Shown here one piece after another: positions 1-6,095 of a stretch of DNA of 12,177 nt. The DNA comes from Mailhella massiliensis. Its GTDB lineage: Bacteria; Desulfobacterota; Desulfovibrionia; Desulfovibrionales; Desulfovibrionaceae. Where the stretch lies: positions 1-12,177 of the forward strand of contig NZ_DYZA01000014.1 of the NCBI RefSeq assembly GCF_020741395.1, given 5' to 3'. The translations under genes were made by a program, and so were the position numbers. The notes under the pieces are model-generated. The model searched no databases and had not been told where the DNA came from. It saw only the letters and a program-made list of their open reading frames with translations. Each line of letters opens with the position of its first letter. Within the stretch, counting starts at the first letter, position 1.

Positions 1-116
1 GGCCGGGGCGGGCCTCTTCGGCACGTTGCCCGGCGGGAAGGGCCGGTCGCGGGGGAAAAGCTTCGGCATGCCGCCCCCCGCGCGGGGCAGGCCGCCGGGC
101 GGGCAAAGGGCAACGG
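1..116. other. left-edge non-coding stretch
   Basis: GC-rich sequence to the left of the tauE terminator. Open frames cross it on both strands, as expected by chance at this base composition. A minus-strand ATG at 67-69 opens a frame running off the left edge, but no ribosome binding site precedes it and the peptide is rich in Pro and Arg. I see no supported gene; the start of a neighbouring gene cannot be excluded. Confidence 0.3.
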
Positions 117-146
117 AAAAAGGGGGCCGGACGCACCGACTCCCCC
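117..146 (-). terminator. intrinsic terminator of the TauE-family gene
   Basis: Read on the minus strand, GGGGG (146-142) pairs with CCCCC (126-122). A second stem, TCGG with CCGG, closes a 5-nt loop, with a 2-nt bulge between the stems, and five T follow immediately (121-117). Stem, loop and U-tract fit a Rho-independent terminator. It lies about 140 nt past the stop codon of the permease gene, so the transcript has a long 3' untranslated region. Confidence 0.75.
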
Positions 147-286
147 GCCCTTCAGGAGAGGAAACTTTCCTGAGGCGCGCCGCGTGCGGGCATAGTCGAG
201 AAAGCTATTTTCCGGCAGGAGCGGCCCGTGCAGGGGAAAGATCCGGGGGGAGAAAAAGCGGGACGAAAAGAGGACGGCCCGCGCCG

Positions 287-1024
287 CTACATTACCGAGC
301 GGACGATGAGCGTGAGCCCGGAGAGGAGGATCATGCCGAGCAGAAGCTTGCGGAAAGCCTGCTGCGGCATGCGGCGCACCACGGGGATGCTTATGGCGAC
401 GCCGAGCATCGCGCTCGGCAGGGACACGGCCACCGCGCCCATGAGGCTCATGGAATAAAGCCCGGCCTGCCACTGGCCGAGGATGATCCCCAGGTTGAGG
501 AAATTGAAGAACATGTTGGTGGAGGCGAGGGCCTTTTCCTTTTCCCAGCCCCGGAAGGCGGCGTAGACCGCGAGCACGGGCCCGCCCAGGCTGGTGCAGG
601 CGGTCAGGAACGCCCCCGCCGTCCCGGCAAGGAAGGCGTACAGGGGGCGATAGGGCAGGCCGGGACGCACGCGGCGCGAAAGATGCTGCCATGCCACAAA
701 GAAAATGAGCATCAGCCCCAGGGCAAAAAGCAGTGCGGGCCCGGAAACTGCGGTGAGCAGCGCTATCCCCGCCTGTATCCCCGGCAGGCAGCCCAGGGAG
801 AGAAAAAGCACTTCGCGCCAGAGTATGTGGCGGCGGTAAATGATCGCCAGCGCCACAGGAATGATGAAGCTCGTGAGGCAGGAAATAAGTATGGCTTCCC
901 GGGGAGAGGCGATGAAGGTGATGACGGGCATGGCTATCATGCCGCCGCCGATGGACGTGACGCCGTGAACAAAGCCGCCGACTATCCAGGATACGGCAAT
1001 GCAGAAAAGCTGAGTGAAGGTCAT
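287..1024 (-). CDS. TauE/SafE family sulfite exporter-like permease
   Basis: A 245-residue integral membrane protein of the TauE/SafE (DUF81) family, which exports sulfite, sulfoacetate or related anions across the inner membrane; the substrate here cannot be read from sequence. It has the family's length (about 250) and repeated hydrophobic segments, with glycine-rich GVTSIGGGMIAMP in the first helix pair (residues 21-33) and the matching TSLGGPVLAVY in the second half, the usual internal duplication. The start is ATG at 1024, preceded by AAGGAG six to seven bases upstream. The frame stays open to 1831, but that extension is Arg/Pro/Gly-rich, lacks a ribosome binding site and has no membrane character, so I exclude it. 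The gene stands alone, with a candidate promoter at 1109-1137 and a terminator at 117-146. In sulfite-producing Desulfovibrionaceae a sulfite efflux role would make sense, but that is inference. Confidence 0.85.
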   Translation of the reverse strand: MTFTQLFCIAVSWIVGGFVHGVTSIGGGMIAMPVITFIASPREAILISCLTSFIIPVALAIIYRRHILWREVLFLSLGCLPGIQAGIALLTAVSGPALLFALGLMLIFFVAWQHLSRRVRPGLPYRPLYAFLAGTAGAFLTACTSLGGPVLAVYAAFRGWEKEKALASTNMFFNFLNLGIILGQWQAGLYSMSLMGAVAVSLPSAMLGVAISIPVVRRMPQQAFRKLLLGMILLSGLTLIVRSVM

Positions 1025-1108
1025 GGCCGCTCCTTGAGGCGGAAGATTTTGCCTTGCGCGGAGAAAAGGCCCGGCCGCGTTTTTTCCGCCCTGCAAATAA
1101 CCCCTTCC

Positions 1109-1137
1109 ATAAGGAAACAAAACCTCTCCCCTGTCAA
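1109..1137 (-). promoter_or_regulatory. candidate sigma-70 promoter for tauE-like gene
   Basis: On the minus strand a perfect TTGACA (1137-1132) is followed after 17 bases by CCTTAT (1114-1109), a weak -10 (3 of 6); TTATGG two bases further on is an alternative. It would give a leader of about 75-80 nt before the ATG at 1024. The -35 is convincing; the -10 is not. Confidence 0.4.
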
Positions 1138-1582
1138 GCCCCGGGCAAAGGCGGGAAGGCCGCCGGGGCGTTTTGGGGAATAATTCCCCGACGGATCGGG
1201 GCGGCCCCACGGGCGGTAGCGCACATGCCTGCGCATCAGGCCGCCGGCCTGTTTTCTCCCGCCGTGGCCGGGCCGTCCGCCGGAGGGCCCGGAGGTTCCG
1301 GGAGAAGGCGGAAATTTCCTTCCCGGCCGCAGTTTTCCTTGCGGCAGAGGGGAAGGAGGGCAGGATATTTTTCGGGGGATGCTTGCCGTGTTTTTGGCCC
1401 CTCCGGGAAGCGCCTTTTCGAGCATCGTTTCCTTTCGCGGGGCCGGGAGGAAGCCCGCGAAGTGCCGGGCCGCGCGGCAAAGGCCCCGGAAAAACGCGGG
1501 GCCGGGGCAGGTTTTCGGCTGCCGCAGGCTGGGCGGGCCCGGTGTTTCTCCGGCCTCTTTCAGGGATTTTTGCCGGGCGCAG
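1138..1582. other. gene-free stretch with one short palindrome
   Basis: About 450 bases between the tauE promoter and the qmcA terminator with no credible gene. Frames are open on both strands, but translations are low-complexity Arg/Pro/Gly/Ala and no start has a good ribosome binding site. The one ordered element I see is the palindrome at 1175-1189. The sequence could be decayed coding DNA, but I recognise no remnant. Confidence 0.5.
1175..1189. repeat. short palindrome GGGGAATAATTCCCC
   Basis: A perfect 7-bp inverted repeat around a single central A. The same core with a central G and longer arms occurs at 12084-12102 upstream of hslU, so this may be a degenerate member of one dispersed palindromic repeat family. 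It lies about 40 bp upstream of the tauE -35, so an operator role is also possible. Confidence 0.5.
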
Positions 1583-1601
1583 AAAAAGCCCCCCGGAGGG
1601 C
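1583..1601 (-). terminator. intrinsic terminator of nfeD-qmcA
   Basis: On the minus strand GCCCT (1601-1597) pairs with GGGGC (1592-1588), including one T-G wobble, around a CCGG loop, and five T follow (1587-1583). It lies about 110 nt past the qmcA stop codon. The stem is short but GC-dense and the U-tract is directly adjacent. Confidence 0.6.
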
Positions 1602-1712
1602 AGGGCGCAAAAGCGTGGACACGCTGCGGGCTTCTTCCGGCCCTTCCCGCCGCCTGCCGGGGAAGCTTCGTCGCCCCCTGTCGGCGCTCCTTTGCGGGAA
1701 AGGTTTGCCGCC

Positions 1713-2639
1713 TTACTTTCCCGCCTTGACGATGCTGAGGGCCGAGGAGACCAGGGAGGCCATGTCGCCCATGTCGGCGGGGACGATGAGGGTATTGCCC
1801 TGCTTGGCCACGTTGGAGAAGGCCTCCACATACTTTTCCGCCACCTGGAGGTTCACGGCGCTCATGCCGCCTTCGGCGGCAACGGCGGCGGCCACCAGGC
1901 GTATGGCTTCGGCCTGGGCGGCGGCTACGGCTTCGATGGAGCGGGCCTCGCCTTCCGCGCGGTTGATTGCGGACTGCTTTTCGCCCTCGGACTGGGCGAT
2001 GAGCGCGGCCCTCTGGCCTTCGGCGAGATTGATGGCTTCCTGCTTTTTGCCCTCGGAAGCGGCGATGAGGGCGCGCTTTTCCCGCTCCGCCGTGATCTGC
2101 TGCTGCATGGCGCGCAGTATCTCCGCCGGGGGCGTGAGGTCCTTGATTTCATAGCGCAGAACCTTGACGCCCCAGTTGTGGGCCGCCTCGTCTATGGCGT
2201 GCACCACCTGGCGGTTGATTTCCTCCCGCTCCTCAAAGGTCTTGTCGAGTTCCATCTGGCCGATGACGGAGCGCAGGGAGGTCTGGGCAAGCTGCGAAAT
2301 GGCCTGCACGAAGTTGGAGGTGCCGTAGCTGGCGAGCTTCGGGTCCGTGACCTGGAAATACAGGAGCCCGTCCACCGAGAGCTGCGTGTTGTCCTTGGTG
2401 ATGCAGACCTGCGCCTCGGTATCCATGGGGATTTCCTTCAGCGAATGTTTGTAGGCCACGCGGTCGATGAGCGGAATGATGAAGTTCAGCCCCGGTTCCA
2501 GCACGCAGTGGAACTTGCCGAGCCGCTCCACGATCCAGCCCTGCTGCTGCGGCACCACGCGGATGGAGAGCGAGACGAAGAGAATCGCGAGCGCAATGAG
2601 CAGCGTGCCGAAAATTTCAAAAAGGAATTCTTCCGCCAT
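1713..2639 (-). CDS. QmcA-like SPFH/stomatin (slipin) protein
   Basis: A 308-residue membrane-anchored SPFH (stomatin/prohibitin/flotillin/HflK) protein. Residues 8-27 form the single N-terminal transmembrane segment. The SPFH domain follows (about 28-185), with the typical opening VVPQQQGWIVERLGKF and the block SLRSVIGQMELDKTFEEREE (121-140). A long Ala/Glu/Lys/Gln helical region (about 180-256), containing repeats such as AEGQRAALIAQSEGEKQ, is the coiled-coil oligomerisation part. E. coli QmcA (YbbK) is the nearest well-known relative; such proteins form large ring or cage assemblies that organise membrane microdomains and often modulate FtsH-type proteolysis. The start at 2639 has GGGAGG just upstream; an in-frame extension to 2696 overlaps nfeD and is rejected. 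The nfeD stop codon lies 10 nt upstream of the ATG, and the ribosome binding site directly abuts that stop, so the two genes are almost certainly co-transcribed and translationally linked. Confidence 0.9.
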   Translation of the reverse strand: MAEEFLFEIFGTLLIALAILFVSLSIRVVPQQQGWIVERLGKFHCVLEPGLNFIIPLIDRVAYKHSLKEIPMDTEAQVCITKDNTQLSVDGLLYFQVTDPKLASYGTSNFVQAISQLAQTSLRSVIGQMELDKTFEEREEINRQVVHAIDEAAHNWGVKVLRYEIKDLTPPAEILRAMQQQITAEREKRALIAASEGKKQEAINLAEGQRAALIAQSEGEKQSAINRAEGEARSIEAVAAAQAEAIRLVAAAVAAEGGMSAVNLQVAEKYVEAFSNVAKQGNTLIVPADMGDMASLVSSALSIVKAGK

Positions 2640-2649
2640 GGGGCCTCCC

Positions 2650-3060
2650 TCAGGATTCAGGTTCAAGAATAAGCGTGGTGGAATCAAAGCCCGCAATGCG
2701 GAAACGGCCGGGAACGGGGGCGGTCCCTTCCTTCGGCACGGCGTCCCACATGGCGCCCCGGTATTTCACCCGGGCGCGGCCTTCCTTCCACTGGGCGACG
2801 TAGACGCTGCGCCCTATGTCGAGACTGTTGTCGGCAATGGCGGCGTTTTTGCGCTTTTTTCTGCGCAGGGCGAGCAGGAGACAGGAGACGCCGGAGAGCG
2901 CGCAGGCCAGGTAGACCTGCCCCGACGCCTCGGGAAGAAGGGGCACGGCAAGGGCAGTGAGCGCCGCGGAAAAAGCCGGCGCAAGGAAGAAGAGCGTGCC
3001 TGTGGCAAGCTCGACGATGAGAAAGACGACGGCCGTGGAAGCCCAGAAAAGAGAGGACAT
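2650..3060 (-). CDS. NfeD-like membrane protein (partner of the slipin)
   Basis: A 136-residue NfeD-family protein of the short class. The N-terminal half is hydrophobic with about three transmembrane segments (roughly residues 3-23, 26-43 and 47-64), followed by a basic stretch RRKKRKN and a soluble C-terminal domain (about 75-134) of the size and pattern of the NfeD OB fold (DIGRSVYVAQWKEGRARVKYRGAMWDAV shows the usual G-x-V/A start and the YRG-x-W-x-A motif). The family is nearly always encoded beside an SPFH protein, and here it is the upstream gene of the pair (compare ybbJ beside qmcA in E. coli). ATG at 3060 is preceded by GGGGAG at proper spacing. The protein is thought to bind or regulate the slipin assembly; biochemical function remains poorly defined in the family. 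Confidence 0.85.
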   Translation of the reverse strand: MSSLFWASTAVVFLIVELATGTLFFLAPAFSAALTALAVPLLPEASGQVYLACALSGVSCLLLALRRKKRKNAAIADNSLDIGRSVYVAQWKEGRARVKYRGAMWDAVPKEGTAPVPGRFRIAGFDSTTLILEPES

Positions 3061-3212
3061 GGGTGCTCCCCTGTGTTGGATTCACCCTTATCCTGATATA
3101 GGCAGACGCGGTATTTGTCAAACTCCGCCGGGAAAGCGCGGGGAGCGGAATCCGGGCCTTTGCCCGCGCAAAGAGCGCCCGTGCGGCGCGGAAGCGTCGT
3201 TTGCCCTTCGGC

Positions 3213-3240
3213 GTCTTCCCGGCGGGGGCACGGAGGCTCG
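3213..3240. repeat. direct repeat copy 1 (28 bp)
   Basis: GTCTTCCCGGCGGGGGCACG continues as GAGGCTCG. It matches copy 2 at 3274-3300 except for one extra G and one C/T change. A 14-bp core (TTCCCGGCGGGGCA) recurs at 9691-9704 upstream of the AsmA-like gene. Confidence 0.7.
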
Positions 3241-3264
3241 AACACCATTTTTTTCTACAAGACG

Positions 3265-3270
3265 ATTATA
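3265..3270 (-). promoter_or_regulatory. TATAAT -10 candidate for nfeD-qmcA
   Basis: A perfect TATAAT on the minus strand sits in the AT-rich island between the direct repeats, centred in the near-palindrome AAGAC...GTCTT (3259-3278, arms 6 of 7 matching). No recognisable -35 lies 16-18 bp upstream, where the sequence is the GC-rich repeat. If used, it would give a leader of about 200 nt before nfeD and probably need an activator. Confidence 0.3.
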
Positions 3271-3273
3271 TTG

Positions 3274-3300
3274 GTCTTCCCGGCGGGGCACGGAGGTTCG
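3274..3300. repeat. direct repeat copy 2 (27 bp)
   Basis: Second copy of the repeat at 3213-3240, 33 bp downstream of it. Its CCCGGCGG core also forms the left arm of the hairpin at 3279-3315. Confidence 0.7.
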
Positions 3301-3315
3301 CCCGGTTCCGCCGGG
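3279..3315 (-). terminator. hairpin downstream of MucR gene, possible terminator
   Basis: CCCGGCGG (3279-3286) and CCGCCGGG (3308-3315) form a perfect 8-bp GC stem with a 21-nt loop. It starts about 20 nt past the MucR stop codon. No U-tract follows on the minus strand (AAGACC follows), so a classical intrinsic terminator is not shown; it may be a U-less terminator or an mRNA-stabilising 3' hairpin. Confidence 0.35.
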
Positions 3316-3336
3316 AGGAGGGGAGGCGGAAGGGGC

Positions 3337-3741
3337 TCAGGCCTGGGCTTCGGCGGGCGCGGCGTGGCGCTTTTCCCAGAGCTTCATGTCCTTCATCTTC
3401 TTGCGGCGCACGCGCTGAATACTCTTGCACACCAGCGGCACGCCGCTCTTGATGCCCCACTTCATGCGGTAGGAATCGGCGTCCAGGCCGTGCTGGGCAA
3501 GGTGCTTTCTGGTGATGAGCTTGAAGGACTTGCCGCATTCCAGGCAGGTGATGCTTTTTTCCCTGATGGAGCGGGAAGGGGCGGGGGCGGATTCATCCTC
3601 CGCAGGGGCCTGATTTTCTCCGAGGCTTTTCAGGCTGGCGGAGAGGGCGCGGATCATGGCGACGATTTCCTCTTCCTGCATGACGCGCACGGAAGACTGG
3701 GCCTTCACAAGTTCGATTGCCTGCTTCAGGTAATCATCCAT
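3337..3741 (-). CDS. MucR/Ros-family zinc-finger transcriptional regulator
   Basis: A 134-residue DNA-binding protein of the Ros/MucR family. The N-terminal part (1-40) is helical and probably mediates oligomerisation; residues 43-60 form an Ala/Pro/Glu/Ser linker. The zinc finger lies at 66-84, with C66-x2-C69, H80 and H84 as likely ligands, followed by the conserved LDADSYRMKWGIKSGVPLV block. The C69-H80 gap is ten residues, one more than the nine I recall for Agrobacterium Ros. A basic tail QRVRRKKMKDMKLWEKR (109-125) follows. Alphaproteobacterial members are H-NS-like silencers that bind AT-rich DNA; several Desulfovibrio paralogues exist and targets are largely unknown. I use ATG at 3741, with GGAGG eight bases upstream; an in-frame TTG at 3756 overlaps that site and is rejected. 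The gene appears monocistronic. AT-rich islands in this GC-rich window would be plausible targets, but that is only inference. Confidence 0.85.
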   Translation of the reverse strand: MDDYLKQAIELVKAQSSVRVMQEEEIVAMIRALSASLKSLGENQAPAEDESAPAPSRSIREKSITCLECGKSFKLITRKHLAQHGLDADSYRMKWGIKSGVPLVCKSIQRVRRKKMKDMKLWEKRHAAPAEAQA

Positions 3742-3833
3742 AAGAAGTTCCTCCAAGGGGGGGTGAGCGGCGAAGTTGCCGGTGTTTTCAGGGAATGCCG
3801 GTTGCCCGGGACATGGTATCGTGTCTTTCGTGC

Positions 3834-3866
3834 GGGCGGCCCGGTGGAGAGAAACCCGGGCCGCCC
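3834..3866 (-). terminator. strong hairpin between secD and MucR gene
   Basis: GGGCGGCCCGG (3834-3844) and CCGGGCCGCCC (3856-3866) form a perfect 11-bp stem with an 11-nt loop, 46-78 nt past the secD stop. No U-tract follows on either strand. It probably ends or protects the secD transcript, but the canonical T-run is missing. Confidence 0.4.
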
Positions 3867-3878
3867 TGGCCTGTACTT

Positions 3879-3903
3879 CCGCGCCTTTTCCCGCAAGGCG
3901 CGG
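3879..3903 (-). other. hairpin just after secD stop
   Basis: CCGCGCCTT (3879-3887) and AAGGCGCGG (3895-3903) form a perfect 9-bp stem with a 7-nt loop, 8 nt after the secD stop codon. Together with the 11-bp stem at 3834-3866 it makes a tandem hairpin 3' end. No T-run follows. Confidence 0.4.
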
Positions 3904-3911
3904 CTGCGGGG

Positions 3912-5528
3912 CTAGCGGGAAGCCCCGGCAATATGGGGGGAGAGGCCGAATTTCGGGGCCCTGCTCCGGCGCAGCCAGAGCTCGAAGACGAGGTGGGAAA
4001 CGAAAATGGCCGTGAACATGGAAGCCAGGATGCCGAGCGCCAGGGTGACGGCAAAGCCCCGTACCGGGCCTGTGCCGAACTGATAGAGCACGGCGGCGGT
4101 GATCAGGGTGGTGAGGTTGGCGTCGAGAATGGAGCTCCGCGCTTCCCGGAAGCCCGCCTCAACGGCGTTCGCCGCGCTCAGGCCCCGGCCAATTTCCTCG
4201 CGGATGCGCTCGAAAATGAGCACGTTGGCATCCACCGACATGCCGATGGTGAGCACCACGCCCGCAATGCCCGGAAGGGTGAGCGTGGCCCCGAAAAGGC
4301 CGAGCCCGGCAAAGAGCAGGCTGATGGTGAAGACGAGCATGACGTTGGCCAGAAGCCCGGAAAGCCCGTAGCATACCTGCATGATGAGCATGACGCCGAG
4401 CGAGCCCACGGCTCCGGCCACCAGCCCGGCGCGGATGGAATCCGCCCCCAGGGAGGGGCCCACGGTGCGCTCTTCCAGCACGGAGACCTCGGCCGGGAGA
4501 GAACCGGAACGCAGCACCACGGCCAGGTCCTGTGCTTCTTCGGTGGTGAAGGTGCCGGTAATGGTGGCCTTGCCGCCGCTTATTTTCTGTTGGATCACGG
4601 GCGCGCTCTGCACCACGCCGTCGAGCACTATGGCGAACTGCTGATAGATGAGTTCGCCGGTGACTCGCTCGAACTGTTCCGCCCCGCGTGCGCTGAACTG
4701 AAGGGAAACGCACGGCTGATTGCGTTCATCGAAGGCGGGTCGGGCGTCGACTATGTCCTGACCGGAGAGCAGGGGGGAACGGTCGAGGACGAGCCCCCGG
4801 GAAAAGTCCCGGGCGGCGGTGGCGTGCCGCGAGAGCGTGCCCGTGGCAAGAGGATACCACGCCGTGCCTGCGGGCAGGGCTGCGCCCGGGGCGACGTCGT
4901 GGCGGACGCGGTGGAAGGTGAGCTGCGCCGTGCGGCCGATGAGCTGGAGGGCCCGCGCGGTATCGGTGACGCCGGGCAGCTGTATCTGGATCTGAGCGTC
5001 GCCCTGGAGGCGGATATCCGGCTCCGCCACGCCGAAGGCGTCGATACGTCCGCGCAGCGTGCGGACCGTCTGATCCATGATGCGCTCGCGGAGCTGTTTT
5101 TCCCATTCGGGGCGGAAGGAGACAAGGAGTTTTTCCCCGGATCCGGACGAGATGACGGAACCGACCGCCATCTGTCCGAATCGGTCGCGCAGCAGGTTGG
5201 AGAGTTGTTCGATTCCCTCGTGTTTGAGCGGCACGAATTCCAGCGTTCGACCATCGGCATGACGGAGGAGGCGGGTCCTTATCCCCGCATCGTTGGCGCT
5301 GGAACGGATATCCTGCCCCAGAAGGGACAAAGACTGGGAAACGGCCTGATCGATATCGGCGCCGAGCGTGAGATGTATGCCCCCCCTGAGGTCAAGCCCG
5401 AGATGGATGGGCGAAGGCAGCCATGCTGCCCGCGAGGGGAGCGAAGGGAAAAAATTGACGGATATGCAGGCGAGGCAGAGAAATGCCGCCAGCAACGTGA
5501 CGCAACAGCGCCAGCGCAGGGAACGCAT
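3912..5528 (-). CDS. protein translocase subunit SecD (without SecF)
   Basis: A 538-residue SecD, an inner-membrane protein that works with SecF and the proton-motive force to pull exported proteins off SecYEG on the periplasmic side. The first transmembrane segment is at about 8-26, followed by the signature GLDLRGG (44-50). The periplasmic P1 region carries RGRIDAFGV (160-168), and a P1-head segment runs to about 290. The RND-type membrane block (about 365-520) has GPSLG (357-361), IGMSVDANVLIFERIREE (428-445, with the conserved Asp433) and LDANLTTLITAAVLYQFGTGPVRGFAVTLALGI. All hallmark motifs are intact and the length is normal, so it looks functional. ATG at 5528 has TGAGG seven bases upstream. 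No secF follows: two strong hairpins and then a MucR gene come next, and no yajC is seen upstream within the window. A small secreted-protein gene ends 71 nt upstream and may share its transcript. Confidence 0.92.
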   Translation of the reverse strand: MRSLRWRCCVTLLAAFLCLACISVNFFPSLPSRAAWLPSPIHLGLDLRGGIHLTLGADIDQAVSQSLSLLGQDIRSSANDAGIRTRLLRHADGRTLEFVPLKHEGIEQLSNLLRDRFGQMAVGSVISSGSGEKLLVSFRPEWEKQLRERIMDQTVRTLRGRIDAFGVAEPDIRLQGDAQIQIQLPGVTDTARALQLIGRTAQLTFHRVRHDVAPGAALPAGTAWYPLATGTLSRHATAARDFSRGLVLDRSPLLSGQDIVDARPAFDERNQPCVSLQFSARGAEQFERVTGELIYQQFAIVLDGVVQSAPVIQQKISGGKATITGTFTTEEAQDLAVVLRSGSLPAEVSVLEERTVGPSLGADSIRAGLVAGAVGSLGVMLIMQVCYGLSGLLANVMLVFTISLLFAGLGLFGATLTLPGIAGVVLTIGMSVDANVLIFERIREEIGRGLSAANAVEAGFREARSSILDANLTTLITAAVLYQFGTGPVRGFAVTLALGILASMFTAIFVSHLVFELWLRRSRAPKFGLSPHIAGASR

Positions 5529-5562
5529 GAAAAAACCTCACAAAAGGACGTGCGGAAACAGG

Positions 5563-5583
5563 CTGTGCCGGAAAAAGGCACAG
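5563..5583. other. hairpin between secreted protein gene and secD
   Basis: CTGTGCC (5563-5569) and GGCACAG (5577-5583) make a perfect 7-bp stem with a 7-nt loop in the 71-nt gap. On the minus strand the U-run lies inside the loop, not after the stem, so it is not a classical terminator; it may be a processing or attenuation hairpin. Confidence 0.4.
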
Positions 5584-5599
5584 GTTCAGAGGCCGGAGA

Positions 5600-6019
5600 T
5601 CAGGCGTCCTGTGAGGCGGGCGGGGCGAGAGAGTACCAGTGGATGAGCCCGTGGGATTCGGGCGGGAAGGTGCGCGCAGCAAAACATTCTTCCGCACAGA
5701 GGAAGAACTCGGGCAGCGGCGGCACGGAGGGCAGGACGGCCGGGGAATCGGCGTCGTCCGGGTCGGAGAAGGAATTCGACTGGCGCTTGCCGGGAGAACG
5801 GAGCGAGGTGCCTTCCGTATCGGAGAAGGTCTTGAGCTGGGAGACCGGGTTGCTGATGCCGCTCACGGCCAGCGTGAGCGAGGCGATGCGGAAACTTTCC
5901 AGCTCATTTTTCTGCTTTTCCCCGGCAGGGGCGTGGGCGGGCATGAGAAGGGCGCAACAGATCATCAGGAGCAGAATCCTGACGGCGAAAAAAGCTCTGG
6001 CGTTTGCGCTTTTCATCAT
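5600..6019 (-). CDS. small secreted protein of unknown function
   Basis: A 139-residue protein I do not recognise. Residues 3-14 are basic/polar, 15-27 are strongly hydrophobic (VRILLLMICCALLMPAHAPAG), and a signal-peptidase I site is plausible after the A-P-A or A-H-A motif near 30-32. The mature part is about 107 residues: a central Ser/Asp/Pro-rich, probably disordered segment (about 75-105) followed by a more ordered C-terminal block FFLCAEECFAARTFPPESHG with two Cys four apart, which could form a disulfide in the periplasm. Two adjacent ATG codons (6019 and 6016) are possible; AAAGG upstream suits 6019. An open extension to 6151 overlaps the deacylase gene and lacks support. A good promoter lies at 6042-6069. 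secD begins 71 nt downstream, so co-transcription with secD is possible. Confidence 0.6.
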   Translation of the reverse strand: MMKSANARAFFAVRILLLMICCALLMPAHAPAGEKQKNELESFRIASLTLAVSGISNPVSQLKTFSDTEGTSLRSPGKRQSNSFSDPDDADSPAVLPSVPPLPEFFLCAEECFAARTFPPESHGLIHWYSLAPPASQDA

Positions 6020-6041
6020 ACTTTTGCCTTTCGACACTTTG

Positions 6042-6069
6042 ACTATGACCTCTTCGCCTATTTTGTCAA
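6042..6069 (-). promoter_or_regulatory. promoter of secreted-protein gene (and perhaps secD)
   Basis: On the minus strand, perfect TTGACA (6069-6064), a 16-bp spacer and CATAGT (6047-6042, 4 of 6 to TATAAT). The predicted start lies just before the AAAGG ribosome binding site, giving a very short leader of about 16 nt. It sits directly after the deacylase stop codon, so the secreted-protein gene has its own start rather than relying on read-through. Confidence 0.6.
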
Positions 6070-6095
6070 GTGCCGTTGCCGGGAAAAACGGAAAA

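Larger units (their letters stand above)
3061..3336. other. intergenic region upstream of nfeD
   Basis: 276 bases between the nfeD start and the MucR stop. It holds two near-identical 27/28-bp direct repeats (3213-3240 and 3274-3300), a 33-bp AT-rich island between them, and an 8-bp-stem hairpin at 3279-3315. A perfect TATAAT lies on the minus strand inside the island. No protein-coding gene is supported. Confidence 0.6.

Noticed and set aside
122..146. Resemblance of GAGTCGGTGC to the end of the Streptococcus pyogenes tracrRNA
   Set aside because: A ten-base match inside a terminator hairpin with no repeats or cas genes; coincidence is the simplest reading.
26..1183. A 385-codon plus-strand open frame opposite the TauE-like permease
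   Set aside because: Low-complexity Arg/Gly/Glu/His product, no ribosome binding site, and antisense to a convincing membrane protein gene.
3213..3300. Minimal CRISPR array (two 27/28-bp repeats with a 33-bp spacer)
   Set aside because: The sizes fit, but there are only two imperfect copies, the spacer contains a promoter-like sequence and a palindrome, and no cas gene is in the window.
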